From the NCBI RefSeq assembly GCF_021462505.1, contig NZ_JAKEDV010000003.1:1-64000 (forward strand): DNA of 64,000 bases, in the 5' to 3' direction. The notes beneath the pieces were generated by a model that worked only from the letters and a program-made list of their open reading frames with translations, made no database searches and was not told where the DNA came from. Positions within the stretch are counted from its first letter, which is position 1. Each line of letters opens with the position of its first letter. A program made the position numbers and the translations under genes. Of the stretch, positions 17,494 through 25,650 are shown piece by piece. Origin of the DNA: Thermus brockianus (GTDB lineage Bacteria > Deinococcota > Deinococci > Deinococcales > Thermaceae).

Positions 17494-18712
17494 GCCAGTC
17501 TACCAGTATAAGGCCCGCGACCGGCAGGGCCGCCTGGTGGAGGCCACCATTGAGGCCGAGGACCTGCGCACCGCCGCCCGGCTCCTCCGCGACCGGGGCC
17601 TTTTCGTGGCCGAAATCAAGGAGCCGGGAAAGGGGCTTAGGGCCGAGGTGCGGCTTCCCGCTTTGGAGCGGGGGCCGGGGCTAAAGGACCTGGCCATCTT
17701 CTCCCGGCAGCTCGCCACCATGCTGGGGGCAGGCCTCACCCTCCTCCAGTCCCTGGCCATCCTGGAAAGGCAGACGGAAAACAAGAAGTTCCGGGAAATC
17801 CTCAAGCAGGTGCGGGCGGACATTGAAGGCGGCATGGCTTTTTCCGAGGCCTTAGCCAAGCACAAGCTCTTCTCCCGGCTTTACGTGAACCTGGTGCGGG
17901 CGGGGGAGACCTCGGGGGGCTTGGACGTGATCCTGGACCGCCTCGCCACCTTCTTGGAGAAGGAGCTGGAGCTAAGGGGCAAGATCAGAAGCGCCATGAC
18001 CTACCCGGTCATCGTCTTCGTCTTCGCCGTGGGCGTGGCCTACTTCCTCCTCACGGGCATCGTGCCCCAGTTCGCCCAGATCCTCACGGACCTGGGCTCG
18101 GAGCTTCCCCTCCTTACCCGCTTCCTCATCGCCGTTTCCAACCTGCTTCGGGCGGCCACCCTGCCCCTCCTCCTTCTGGCGGTGGTCCTCTTCTTCGTCT
18201 ACCGCTGGTACTACAGCACCCCGCAGGGGCGGAAGGTCATTGACCGGATCAAGCTCCGCATCCCTGTCTTCGGTAGCCTGAACCGCAAGACGGCCGTGGC
18301 CCGCTTCTCCCGCACCCTGGCCCTCCTTCTGGGGAGCGGGGTGAACATCGTGGAGTCTTTGGACATCACCAAGGGTACGGCGGGGAACGTGGTGGTGGAG
18401 GAGATCGTGGAGGCGGCCAAGCAGAGGATCCAGCAGGGCGACCCCTTGAACCTCACCCTGGCCCAGCACCCCTTCATCTTCCCCCCCATGGTGAGCTCCA
18501 TGGTGGCCATCGGCGAGGAGACGGGAGCCTTGGACACCATGCTCAACAAGCTGGCGGACTTCTACGAGCGGGAGGTGGACGAGACGGTGGCGAGCCTCAC
18601 CGCGGCCATTGAGCCCCTCATGATCATCTTCCTGGGCGTGATCGTGGGCATGATCGTGGCCGGGATGTTCCTGCCGCTTTTCAAGATCATCGGCACCCTC
18701 TCCGCGCAATAA
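17492..18712 (+). CDS. pilC: Type IV pilus inner-membrane platform protein PilC
   Basis: 406 aa, GspF/PilC family. It anchors the PilF/PilT motors and is needed for pili, twitching and DNA uptake in Thermus. Two repeats of the T2SSF domain are seen: LAIFSRQLATMLGAGLTLLQSL (about 70) and VARFSRTLALLLGSGVNIVESL (about 270), with three membrane segments (about 170-190, 220-240, 375-400). The start MPVYQYKARD matches the family and sits behind a leaderless promoter. It overlaps the EVE gene at its 3' end by 26 bases, convergent. Confidence 0.95.
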   Translation: MPVYQYKARDRQGRLVEATIEAEDLRTAARLLRDRGLFVAEIKEPGKGLRAEVRLPALERGPGLKDLAIFSRQLATMLGAGLTLLQSLAILERQTENKKFREILKQVRADIEGGMAFSEALAKHKLFSRLYVNLVRAGETSGGLDVILDRLATFLEKELELRGKIRSAMTYPVIVFVFAVGVAYFLLTGIVPQFAQILTDLGSELPLLTRFLIAVSNLLRAATLPLLLLAVVLFFVYRWYYSTPQGRKVIDRIKLRIPVFGSLNRKTAVARFSRTLALLLGSGVNIVESLDITKGTAGNVVVEEIVEAAKQRIQQGDPLNLTLAQHPFIFPPMVSSMVAIGEETGALDTMLNKLADFYEREVDETVASLTAAIEPLMIIFLGVIVGMIVAGMFLPLFKIIGTLSAQ

Positions 18713-19139
18713 GCCTCGCTGCCACCTCCGGGGGGACCGGCATCACGGAAAGCCGGTTCCCCTTTTTCACGAGGGGGTGGTCGGGGGGGAAGCAGGCCTT
18801 GAGCTCGGCCAAGGGAATGAGGGGCCAGGCCTCGAGGAAGGCCACCTCCACCGTGTACCAACGGGGCCGCTCCGGGGTGGCCTTGGGGTCGTGGTAGGGG
18901 CTACGGGGGTCAAACTGCGTGGGGTCGGGGATCCCCGTGCGCACCACCCGGCAGAGCCCGGCGATCCCCGGGGGGTTGGCGCCCGAGTGGTAGAAGAAGC
19001 AGAGGTCCCCCGGTTGCATCCTTAGAAGGAAGTTCCGGGCCTGGTAGTTCCGCACCCCGTCCCAGATGGCCTGCCCTTCCCGCCTGAGGTCCTCTATGCT
19101 ATACACCTCGGGCTCGGACTTCAAAAGCCAGTAGGCCAT
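18687..19139 (-). CDS. EVE-domain protein
   Basis: 150 aa comprising one EVE domain: YWLLKSEPEVYSIEDL at the start, WDGVRNYQARNFLLRMQPGD, FFYHSGANPPGIAGLCRV and DPKATPERPRWYTVEV. EVE domains are PUA-like and bind modified DNA bases or RNA. Here it stands alone, as in the thymocyte nuclear protein 1 type. It is leaderless, with TAGACT seven bases before the ATG. Confidence 0.9.
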   Translation of the reverse strand: MAYWLLKSEPEVYSIEDLRREGQAIWDGVRNYQARNFLLRMQPGDLCFFYHSGANPPGIAGLCRVVRTGIPDPTQFDPRSPYHDPKATPERPRWYTVEVAFLEAWPLIPLAELKACFPPDHPLVKKGNRLSVMPVPPEVAARLIARRGCR

Positions 19140-19146
19140 GCCGCCC

Positions 19147-19152
19147 AGTCTA
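19147..19152 (-). promoter_or_regulatory. -10 box of a leaderless promoter (EVE gene)
   Basis: TAGACT on the minus strand, 7 bases before the ATG at 19139. Confidence 0.5.
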
Positions 19153-19209
19153 AAGCCCCCTTTAGCCTGGGCAAAGCAGGGAAAGGGGGGGAGGGGAGAG
19201 GATGGGAAT

Positions 19210-19689
19210 ATGCGGACGCTTCTCCTCTTTCTCCCCTTCTTGGCGGCTTGTTCCCTGACCCTGGAGGTGGTCTACCCGGGCCACCGGATCTCGGACCTTA
19301 GGACGCAGTCCACCTACTGCGCCTATGCCAACACCCGCCTGGACTATCGCTTCTACCTGGAGGGCAGGCTGGACAGGCTGGAGTTCTACTGGCTTCCCGA
19401 AGGGGTCCACCCCGAAAACGCCCGGCCCGAGGAGCGGGCGACCCTTAGAGGCCCCATCTACGGGGGGCTTGTCCGGGGCTTCGTGGAGGTGACGCCGGAA
19501 GGGGTCATCCAGGCGGTTTCCGCCACCTCCCCCCAAGGGGCCGTGGCGCCCCAGGGGATTGGCGTGGAGCCCAACCTGCCTCCCCGGCGGCTTTGGTTGC
19601 GCGGCTTCACCGGGGGGCTTGCCGGGCCCTTTGTGGCGGGAAACCCCGTCTATCCGGACGCCTCGGCCTTCTGCGACCCCGCTTGGTAG
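19210..19689 (+). CDS. Lipoprotein of unknown function
   Basis: 159 aa with a short lipoprotein signal, MRTLLLFLPFLAAC, giving a lipidated Cys at residue 15. The mature part has a conserved-looking strand set (LDYRFYLEGRLDRLEFYWLPEG, FVEVTPEGVIQAVSAT) and two further cysteines, one near residue 37 and one near the end. No family recognised. A GAGGGGAGAGGA stretch just upstream can act as ribosome site. An earlier in-frame start would remove the signal peptide from the N-terminus, so this ATG is preferred. Confidence 0.7.
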   Translation: MRTLLLFLPFLAACSLTLEVVYPGHRISDLRTQSTYCAYANTRLDYRFYLEGRLDRLEFYWLPEGVHPENARPEERATLRGPIYGGLVRGFVEVTPEGVIQAVSATSPQGAVAPQGIGVEPNLPPRRLWLRGFTGGLAGPFVAGNPVYPDASAFCDPAW

Positions 19690-19692
19690 CCT
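19687..19692 (+). promoter_or_regulatory. -10 box of a leaderless promoter (glcD-like gene)
   Basis: TAGCCT, overlapping the lipoprotein stop codon, ends 6 bases before the ATG at 19699. Confidence 0.5.
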
Positions 19693-19698
19693 TAGGGC

Positions 19699-21048
19699 AT
19701 GGGGGTCTTGGAGGCGGCGAGGGAGGAGCTTAGGCGGCTTTTGGGCAAAAGGGCCCTCCTTTCCCGGCCGGAGAAGGAGGTCTACCGCTACGACGCCATC
19801 CTGGTGGGGGAGGAGCCCTTGGCGGTGGCCCTGCCCAGGACCCGGGAGGAGGTGCAGGCCCTGGTGCGCCTCGCCCGGAAGTATGGGCTACCCCTCGTGC
19901 CCCGGGGGGCGGGAAGCGGGCTTTCCGGGGGCTCGGTGCCCCTGGGGGAGGCCATCGTGGTGGCCTTCACCCGCATGGACCGCCTGGCCATAGACCCCGT
20001 GGCCCGCACCGCCTGGGCCGAGCCCGGGGTGACCACGGCCCGCCTCTCCGAGGCGGCGAAGCCCTTTGGGCTCTTCTACTCTCCTGACCCCGCCTCCTAC
20101 CGCACCAGCACCCTGGGGGGCAACCTGGGGGAGAACGCCGGGGGGCCCCTTTGCTTCAAGTACGGGGTCACGGGGGACTACCTCTTGGCCTTGGAGTTCG
20201 TGGACGCCTTCGGGGAGGCCCACCTCCTGGAACGGAAGGCCTTTGACCTCCCCGGGCTCTTGGTGGGGGCGGAGGGCACCTTGGGCCTCATCACCGGGGC
20301 CCGGGTGCGGCTTTTGCCCATCCCCCGGCACCGGGCCACCCTCATGGCGGCTTTCCCCGCGGTGGAAGCCTTGGCGGAGGCGGTTTCCCGGGCCATCGCC
20401 CTGGGGGCGGTGCCGGCGCGGCTAGAGTTTTTGGACCCGGCTTGCGTGGACGCCGTGGAGGACTACCTGGGCATGGGCCTACCCCGGGGGCACGCCCTCC
20501 TCCTGGTGGAAACGGACGGGGACGAGGCCGAGCTCGTCCAGGAGGAGCTTTCCCTCCTGGAGGAAACCGCCAAGGCCCATGGGGCAGAGGTCCGAAAGGC
20601 CCAGGACGAGCAAGAGGCCGAGGCCCTTTGGCGGGCCCGGCGGGCGGTGAGCCCGGCCTTGGGGCGGATCCGGCCCAAGCGGGTGAACGAGGACATCGCC
20701 GTGCCCCGCTCCGCCCTGCCGGAGGTGGTGCGGGAGATCCGGGCCTTGGGGGAGGCGTATGGCCTCATCGTGGTGCAGTTCGGGCACATCGGGGACGGGA
20801 ACCTCCACCCCAACATCCTCTTTGACCCCAGGCGGGAGAGCGAGGAGAGGGTATGGGAGCTCGCCCACGAGATCGCCCGGGTGGCCCTGCGGCACGGGGG
20901 GGTGCTTTCCGGGGAGCACGGGATTGGCCTCATGAAGCGGAAGTTCATGGCGGAGGCGGTGGATGGGGAGACCCTCGAGGCCTTCCGCCAGGTGAAGGCG
21001 GCCCTGGACCCTGGGGGGCTTTTCAACCCGGGCAAGCTCCTCCCCTGA
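19699..21048 (+). CDS. FAD-linked 2-hydroxyacid oxidase/dehydrogenase (GlcD-like)
   Basis: A 449-aa flavoprotein of the GlcD/D-lactate dehydrogenase family. The PCMH FAD-binding domain spans about 40-220 ([34 protein letters not shown]). The C-terminal substrate domain has [13 protein letters not shown] (about 357) and [15 protein letters not shown] (about 407), including metal- and substrate-binding His residues. It oxidises glycolate, lactate or a similar acid. No glcE or glcF partner is adjacent, so single-subunit D-lactate dehydrogenase is equally likely. Confidence 0.88.
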   Translation: MGVLEAAREELRRLLGKRALLSRPEKEVYRYDAILVGEEPLAVALPRTREEVQALVRLARKYGLPLVPRGAGSGLSGGSVPLGEAIVVAFTRMDRLAIDPVARTAWAEPGVTTARLSEAAKPFGLFYSPDPASYRTSTLGGNLGENAGGPLCFKYGVTGDYLLALEFVDAFGEAHLLERKAFDLPGLLVGAEGTLGLITGARVRLLPIPRHRATLMAAFPAVEALAEAVSRAIALGAVPARLEFLDPACVDAVEDYLGMGLPRGHALLLVETDGDEAELVQEELSLLEETAKAHGAEVRKAQDEQEAEALWRARRAVSPALGRIRPKRVNEDIAVPRSALPEVVREIRALGEAYGLIVVQFGHIGDGNLHPNILFDPRRESEERVWELAHEIARVALRHGGVLSGEHGIGLMKRKFMAEAVDGETLEAFRQVKAALDPGGLFNPGKLLP

Positions 21049-21094
21049 GGTTTTTTGCACACAATTTTCACACATTTTGGACAAAAGTGGTTAC
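21049..21094 (+). promoter_or_regulatory. A/T-rich upstream region of the diguanylate cyclase
   Basis: The stretch is strikingly A/T-rich for this genome, with the near repeat ACACAATTTT / ACACATTTT. It presumably holds the promoter, but I cannot place a convincing -35/-10 pair or a Shine-Dalgarno. Confidence 0.35.
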
Positions 21095-22045
21095 ATGGAC
21101 CGCTTGGGCCGCCTCCTCTACCTGGCCGCTTGGCTCGGCCTTCCCGTGGGCATCGGCCTCCAGCTCTACTTCTACCCGCCCAAGGCCCCGGGGCTTTGGT
21201 GGGTCTATGGCGCCTTCGCCCTCCTTTTCCTCTTCGCCCTAACCCGAGGGCCGAAGCGGGCTCCCAGGTTCCTGGTCCACGGGCTTGGGGCCTACCTCCT
21301 CTTTGAGCTTTGGCGGGCCCAGGGGGAGGGGTGGGTGGTGGGGTTCTGGTCCTCGGCCCTCTACCTTCTGGCTGCCCTTGCCTACCCCGTGCCCTGGGCC
21401 TTGGCGGCCTCGGGCTTTTGGGGAGGGCTCCTGGTTTTTGCCCCCCTCCTTTGGGGGTGGGAGCGCCCCTACTACGCCCACTTCGCCCTAAGCCAGCCCG
21501 TCCTCCTGGCCCTCACCCTCCTCCTCGCCCGCTTCCGGGAGCTCTACGGCCAGGCCCGCTTCTGGCGGGAACAGGCCCTCACCTGCCCCCTCACGGGCCT
21601 TCCCAACCGCCGGGCCCTGGAGATGGCCCTGGAGCGGGAGGCGGCCCGGGTGGAGCGGGGGGCTAAGCCCTTTAGCCTGATCCTCTTGGACCTGGACGAT
21701 TTCAAGCGGGTGAACGATGAGAAGGGCCATCCCGAGGGGGACCGGCTCCTGAAGGAGGTGGCCCGTTATCTGGTGGCCCACGTGCGCCGGGGCGACCTGG
21801 TGGGCCGTTTTGGAGGAGAGGAGTTCGCCATCCTCCTGCCGGAGACGGACCCCCTCCAGGCCACCCGCCTAGCCGAGCGGCTTCGGGAGGGCCTTAAAGC
21901 CCTGGGCACCACGGCGAGCTTCGGCGTGGCCTCCTACCGGGGGGACCTTTCCGAGCTCTACCAAAGGGCGGACGAGGCCCTTTACCAGGCCAAGCGGGCG
22001 GGGAAGGACCGCGTGGTCCGGCGCACCGATCAGGGGAGCCGGTAG
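21095..22045 (+). CDS. Membrane-bound GGDEF diguanylate cyclase
   Basis: 316 aa. Five to six hydrophobic segments fill the first 150 residues, then a GGDEF domain (about 165-310) that makes cyclic di-GMP from GTP. The active-site motif is GGEEF, a catalytically competent form. An inhibitory I-site RRGD lies five residues before it, so product feedback is expected. ATG at 21095 is preferred; an in-frame TTG at 21077 would add six residues. It converges on tyrA with a 16-base overlap. Confidence 0.88.
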   Translation: MDRLGRLLYLAAWLGLPVGIGLQLYFYPPKAPGLWWVYGAFALLFLFALTRGPKRAPRFLVHGLGAYLLFELWRAQGEGWVVGFWSSALYLLAALAYPVPWALAASGFWGGLLVFAPLLWGWERPYYAHFALSQPVLLALTLLLARFRELYGQARFWREQALTCPLTGLPNRRALEMALEREAARVERGAKPFSLILLDLDDFKRVNDEKGHPEGDRLLKEVARYLVAHVRRGDLVGRFGGEEFAILLPETDPLQATRLAERLREGLKALGTTASFGVASYRGDLSELYQRADEALYQAKRAGKDRVVRRTDQGSR

Positions 22046-23109
22046 CCCGCCCCCTCCAGGACCCGCTTAGCCTCCTCCCGCTCCTCCCGGGTGGCGAAGG
22101 AGAGGCGCAAGGCCCCCGCCGCCTCGCGGATGGTGAGAACCTCTATGTCCTTGATGTTCACCCCCGCTTCCCCTAAGGCGGTGGCGATGCGGGCGATCTC
22201 CCCGGGGCGGTCCGGCACCTGGACCACCAGGTCGTACATCTCGGGGAGGAGGCTTCGCCGCACGATGGGGAGGCTATCCCGGGTGCGCTTGGCCTCCTCG
22301 GCTACCCGCAAGAGGCCCTCGGGTTCGTCCAGAAGATCCTCGAGGTCCAAAAGCACCGCCCTTAGCTCCTCTATGGCCTCCTTCAGGGCCTCCTTGTTCT
22401 CCACCACCATGTCCCGGCTCATCCTGGGGCTTCCCGAGGCCACCCGGGTGAGGTCGCGGAAGCCCCCGGCGGCCAGGAACATGAGGAGTTCCTTGTGGGG
22501 GCTTTGCGCCACCAGGCGGTTTAGGGCCACGGCCAGGAGGTAGGGGAGGTGGGAGATGCGGGCCACCAGTTGGTCGTGGAGGGAGGGGGGCATCTCCAGG
22601 GGGTAGGCCCCCAGGGCCTCCACCAGGTGCCGTATCCCCTCCCGGGCCTTGGGGTCCGTGCGGGCCGTGGGGGTTAGGACCCAGACGGCGTTTTGCAAGA
22701 GCCCGGCGTGGGCGTTTTCCACCCCGGCCCGCTCGCTCCCCGCCATGGGGTGGCCCCCCAGGTAGTGGGGAAGAAGCCCCTCCAGCTGGGCCACCACCTT
22801 GCCCTTGACGCTGCCCACGTCCGTCCAGAGGCTTTCGGGGTGGGCCAAGGGGGCCAGGGCCTTGGCGAGGCCGGGCAGGGCCCCCACGGGGGCGGCGAGG
22901 ATGCCCAGGGAAAGCTCCCCCACCCAAGGCCCTAGCTCCGCATGCACCCGGTCCGCCACCCCCAGGAAGAGGGCCTTCTCCAGGGCCAAGGGGTCTTGGT
23001 CGTAGGCGTGCACCTCCTGGGCCAGGAAGCGCTCCTTAAGCCCCAAGGCCACACTCCCCCCCAGGAGGCCCACGCCGAAGATGCCCACCTTGCCGAAGAG
23101 GGGCTTCAT
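22030..23109 (-). CDS. tyrA: Prephenate dehydrogenase with C-terminal ACT domain
   Basis: A 359-aa NAD(P)-dependent enzyme of tyrosine synthesis that oxidatively decarboxylates prephenate. The Rossmann motif GVGLLGGSVALGLKE is at about 11-25, the catalytic region has GGHPMAGSERAGVENA, and an ACT domain (VVQVPDRPGEIARIATALGEAG, about 291 on) probably senses tyrosine. It overlaps aroF by 4 bases (ATGA), so it is translationally coupled and lies under the aroF leader. Confidence 0.95.
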   Translation of the reverse strand: MKPLFGKVGIFGVGLLGGSVALGLKERFLAQEVHAYDQDPLALEKALFLGVADRVHAELGPWVGELSLGILAAPVGALPGLAKALAPLAHPESLWTDVGSVKGKVVAQLEGLLPHYLGGHPMAGSERAGVENAHAGLLQNAVWVLTPTARTDPKAREGIRHLVEALGAYPLEMPPSLHDQLVARISHLPYLLAVALNRLVAQSPHKELLMFLAAGGFRDLTRVASGSPRMSRDMVVENKEALKEAIEELRAVLLDLEDLLDEPEGLLRVAEEAKRTRDSLPIVRRSLLPEMYDLVVQVPDRPGEIARIATALGEAGVNIKDIEVLTIREAAGALRLSFATREEREEAKRVLEGAGYRLP

Positions 23110-24140
23110 GCCAGGGCAGGGGTGGAAAGGCTCTTATCCAGGGCCGCCACCAGGCGGCGCACCTTTTCCATAAGCTCGGCGAACTCGTGCTCGTGAAGTT
23201 GCTGCGCCGCATCGGAAAGGGCCTTCTCCGGCTCGGGGTGGGTCTCCACGATGAGGCCGTCCGCCCCAGCGGCGAGGCCCGCCAGGGCCAGGGGGATGAC
23301 CCATTCCCGCTTGCCCGCCGGGTGGGAGGGGTCCACCCAGACGGGGAGGTGGGTCCAGCTTTTGAGAACGGGCACGGCGGAAACGTCCAGGGTGAAGCGG
23401 GTGGCCTTCTCAAAGGTGCGGATGCCCCGCTCCACCAGGATGACCTGCATGTTCCCCCGGGAGAGGATGTACTCGGCGCTCATCAAAAACTCTTCCAGGG
23501 TCATGCTCATGCCCCGCTTGAGGAGGACGGGTTTCTTGGCCTCCCCCACCGCCTGGAGGAGGGGGAAGTTCTGGGCGTTGCGGGCCCCGATTTGGAAGGC
23601 GTCGGCGTACTCCGCCACGAGCTCCACCTGTTCGGGGGAAAGGACCTCCGTGACCACGGGAAGGCCCGTTTCCTTGCGGGCCTCGGCCAGGATCTTTAGC
23701 CCCTCCACCCCCAGGCCCTGGAAGGCGTAGGGGCTCGTGCGGGGCTTGAAGGCCCCGCCCCGGAGCATCCCCGCCCCGTGGGCCTTCACGTAGCGGGCCG
23801 CCCTCAGGGTCTGCTCCCGGGACTCCACCCCGCAGGGGCCCGCCGCCACCAGGACGTGCCCGCCCCCCGTCTTCCCCGTGGGGAACTCCAGGACGGTGGG
23901 GAAGGGCTGGACCTCGAGGCTCGCCAGCTTCCAGGGCTTGGAGATGGGGATGACCTCCGCCACCCCCGGAAGCGCCCGGAAATGTTCCATGAGTTCCGGG
24001 GTGGGGCCCCGCCCAATGGCCCCCACCAGGGTGGTTTCCACCCCGCGGGAGACGTGGGGCCGGTAGCCCACCTTCTCAATCTCCCGCACCACCTCTTCCA
24101 GCTCCGCCTCCGTGTGTCCCCGCTTCATCACGATGAGCAT
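23106..24140 (-). CDS. aroF: 3-deoxy-7-phosphoheptulonate synthase (DAHP synthase)
   Basis: 344 aa, first enzyme of the shikimate pathway, condensing PEP with erythrose 4-phosphate. An N-terminal ferredoxin-like regulatory domain (about 1-70, MLIVMKRGHTEAELEEVV) precedes the TIM barrel with GPCGVESREQT (about 100), RGGAFKPRTSPYAFQG and GARNAQNFPLLQ. This is the Thermotoga-type enzyme, whose N-domain mediates Tyr/Phe inhibition. It is first gene of aroF-tyrA, preceded by GGGAGGGG and an attenuator-like leader. Confidence 0.95.
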   Translation of the reverse strand: MLIVMKRGHTEAELEEVVREIEKVGYRPHVSRGVETTLVGAIGRGPTPELMEHFRALPGVAEVIPISKPWKLASLEVQPFPTVLEFPTGKTGGGHVLVAAGPCGVESREQTLRAARYVKAHGAGMLRGGAFKPRTSPYAFQGLGVEGLKILAEARKETGLPVVTEVLSPEQVELVAEYADAFQIGARNAQNFPLLQAVGEAKKPVLLKRGMSMTLEEFLMSAEYILSRGNMQVILVERGIRTFEKATRFTLDVSAVPVLKSWTHLPVWVDPSHPAGKREWVIPLALAGLAAGADGLIVETHPEPEKALSDAAQQLHEHEFAELMEKVRRLVAALDKSLSTPALA

Positions 24141-24150
24141 GCTCCCCTCC

Positions 24151-24184
24151 CAAAAACCTTGGGCGCCCCCTTTGGGGGGCGCCC
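24151..24184 (-). terminator. Attenuator terminator in the aroF leader
   Basis: Minus strand: GGGCGCCCCC(C)-AAA-GGGGGCGCCC (24184-24161) forms a very stable 10-bp stem, followed by AAGGTTTTTG. It lies between the leader peptide and the aroF start, where it would cut off transcription before aroF unless the alternative pairing forms. Confidence 0.75.
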
Positions 24185-24223
24185 GGTTGCGGTGAAAGCC
24201 TATGCGGACCGCAGGGCGCCCCC
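24174..24223 (-). promoter_or_regulatory. Candidate antiterminator pairing in the aroF leader
   Basis: The 10-base segment GGGGGCGCCC of the terminator's 3' arm also occurs inside the leader-peptide coding region (24223-24214). That earlier copy can pair with the terminator's 5' arm (24184-24174), excluding the terminator. The two copies are 53 bases apart. Confidence 0.65.
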
Positions 24224-24265
24224 GGCGGGATAATAAAAGCCGAAGTAGCGCCCTAGCCTCCGCAT
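24200..24265 (-). CDS. Tyr/Phe-rich leader peptide of the aroF-tyrA operon
   Basis: A 21-codon frame from an ATG at 24265 to TAG encodes MRRLGRYFGFYY followed by PAGGALRSA. Five of six consecutive codons (YFGFYY) are Tyr or Phe, the end products of the operon's pathway. It begins about 10 bases after the -10 box and ends before the terminator hairpin. A ribosome finishing the peptide would cover the first GGGGGCGCCC copy and allow termination; one stalled at the first Tyr/Phe codons would leave it free. Confidence 0.8.
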   Translation of the reverse strand: MRRLGRYFGFYYPAGGALRSA

Positions 24266-24275
24266 ATTGCCCCCA

Positions 24276-24305
24276 AGTTTAGGGGGCATCCCCGCGGCCT
24301 GTCAA
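24276..24305 (-). promoter_or_regulatory. aroF-tyrA promoter
   Basis: Minus strand: consensus -35 TTGACA (24300-24305), 18-bp spacer, -10 TAAACT (24276-24281). The -35 lies within the last codons of the upstream VOC gene. The transcript would start a few bases before the leader peptide ATG. Confidence 0.8.
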
Positions 24306-25046
24306 GCGCACCTGCGCCCCCACGGGGTCCAAAAGGGTTTCCTCCCGCCCAAAGGGGTCCAGGAGGGTGTAGGCCACGAGCCCCGTGGCCCCTTCCGGGG
24401 CCCTCCTTGGCCCCGCCCAGGTGTTGGCCCCCACGTGGTGGTGGTACCCGTCCCAGGCGAAGAAGAGGGCCCCGGGGTAGGTGCGCAAGGTGACCGCCAT
24501 GCCGAGCCTCCCGGCGAAGAAGGCCTCCGCCCCCTCGAGGCCTTCCACGTGCAGGTGGAGGTGGCCGAGGAGGGTTTCCGGGGGCAGGGGGGTGGCCTTG
24601 GGGTTTTCCGCCAGGAGCCTTTCCAGGTTGAGGGGCAGGGTGAACATGAGGGGCCCCTTGGGCCACTCCCCTTGGGGGCGGTCCCGGTAGAGCTCCAGGC
24701 CGTTTCCCTCGGGGTCGCGGAAGTAGAGGGCCTCGGAAACCCCGTGGTCCGCCGCCCCTTCAAAGTGGGCCCCCGCCTCGAGGAGCCTCCGGAAAACCCC
24801 GGCCAGGGCCTTGCGGTCCGGGAGGAGGAGGGCGAAGTGGTATAGCCCCAGGGAGGGGTAGGGCCTTAGGGGCGCCTCGGGGTCGTGGATAAGCTCTAGG
24901 CAAAACCCCCTTCCCTCGGGGAAGAGGCGGTAGCGGGGTGGGTCCGCCTCCACCTTTAGGCCCAGAAGGTCCCGGTAAAACCCCAAGGCGGCCCCCAGGT
25001 CCCGCACCCTTAGGGCCAAGGAGAGGAGCCGCCTGGGAAAGGGCAT
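24279..25046 (-). CDS. VOC-family ring-cleavage dioxygenase-like protein
   Basis: 255 aa with two vicinal-oxygen-chelate modules. Module one (about 5-125) has LALRVRDLGAALGFYRDLLGL, LGLYHFALLLPDR and FRDPEGNGLELYRDRP; module two (about 160-250) has GHLHLHVEGLEGAEAFFAGRLG and DGYHHHVGANTWAG. His and Glu ligands for one metal are present (YHFA, LHLHV, GNGLELY), resembling catechol 2,3-dioxygenase CatE of Bacillus. The true substrate is unknown. The start overlaps the yceI stop by one base. Confidence 0.8.
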   Translation of the reverse strand: MPFPRRLLSLALRVRDLGAALGFYRDLLGLKVEADPPRYRLFPEGRGFCLELIHDPEAPLRPYPSLGLYHFALLLPDRKALAGVFRRLLEAGAHFEGAADHGVSEALYFRDPEGNGLELYRDRPQGEWPKGPLMFTLPLNLERLLAENPKATPLPPETLLGHLHLHVEGLEGAEAFFAGRLGMAVTLRTYPGALFFAWDGYHHHVGANTWAGPRRAPEGATGLVAYTLLDPFGREETLLDPVGAQVRLTGRGDAP

Positions 25047-25582
25047 TACCCGGCCACCGCTTCCTTTTCCTTCACCGCCTCGGTGTCCACGCTAAAGCGC
25101 ACCTCTTCCCCCACCAGCACCCCGCCCATCTCCAGGGGCACGTTCCAGGTGAGGCCGAAGTCCTTGCGGTTCAGCTTCCCCTCAAAGTGGGCGGCCATGC
25201 GCTCGTTGCCCCAGGGGTCCTTGGCGGGGCCATGGGTTTCCACCTCAAAGGCGAGGGGCCGGGTCACGCCGCGGATGGTCACCTCCCCTTCCACCCGGTA
25301 GCGCCCTTCCCCCAAGGGGGTGATGCGCTCGCTTCGGAAGACGATCTCGGGGTGGTTTTCCACGTCCAAAAAGTCCGGGGAGCGCAGGTGGTTGTCCCGG
25401 TCCGCCACCCCGGTGTGGATGCTCTTGGCGTCCAGGCGGGCCTCCACCCGGAGGGGCTTGCCGCTTTCGTCCGTCTCCACGTATCCCTCCTTGAGGTTGA
25501 GGGTGCCCTTGACCGTGGCGATCATCATATGCCGCACGGCGAACTCCACGCTGGTGTGGGTGGGGTCTAGTTTCCAACGCAT
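25046..25582 (-). CDS. YceI-family lipid-binding protein
   Basis: 178 aa, one YceI domain: WKLDPTHTSVEFAVRHMMIATVKG at the start and LDAKSIHTGVADRDNHLRSPDFLDVENHPEI in the middle. The family is a lipocalin-like barrel; its T. thermophilus member is known to bind a polyisoprenoid. There is no signal peptide, so it is probably cytoplasmic. It heads a two-gene unit with the VOC protein and has a well-formed promoter, a stem-loop abutting the Shine-Dalgarno, and two direct repeats at the promoter. Confidence 0.92.
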   Translation of the reverse strand: MRWKLDPTHTSVEFAVRHMMIATVKGTLNLKEGYVETDESGKPLRVEARLDAKSIHTGVADRDNHLRSPDFLDVENHPEIVFRSERITPLGEGRYRVEGEVTIRGVTRPLAFEVETHGPAKDPWGNERMAAHFEGKLNRKDFGLTWNVPLEMGGVLVGEEVRFSVDTEAVKEKEAVAG

Positions 25583-25587
25583 ACGGG

Positions 25588-25610
25588 CCTCCTTTGGGCC
25601 TTCGGCCCAA
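25588..25610 (-). promoter_or_regulatory. Stem-loop abutting the yceI Shine-Dalgarno
   Basis: Minus strand: TTGGGCC-GAA-GGCCCAA (25610-25594) runs directly into AGGAGG (25593-25588), five bases before the ATG. The mdh leader has the same design with a related stem. Confidence 0.6.
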
Positions 25611-25614
25611 GAGG

Positions 25615-25650
25615 ATAATATCTAAAGCGCTATAAGAGGTCAAGCGCTAT
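25615..25650 (-). promoter_or_regulatory. yceI promoter with two direct repeats (candidate operator)
   Basis: Minus strand: -35 TTGACC (25638-25643), 17-bp spacer, -10 TATTAT (25615-25620). The 9-mer AAGCGCTAT on the plus strand occurs at 25625-25633 (in the spacer) and 25642-25650 (overlapping the -35), 17 bp apart. Each has the palindromic core AGCGCT, also found in the LacI-gene operator at 29751-29760. Confidence 0.65.

Noticed and set aside
24141-24278. T-box or other riboswitch upstream of aroF
   Set aside because: No T-box core or specifier-loop features are visible. The leader peptide with Tyr/Phe codons plus exclusive hairpins explains the region.
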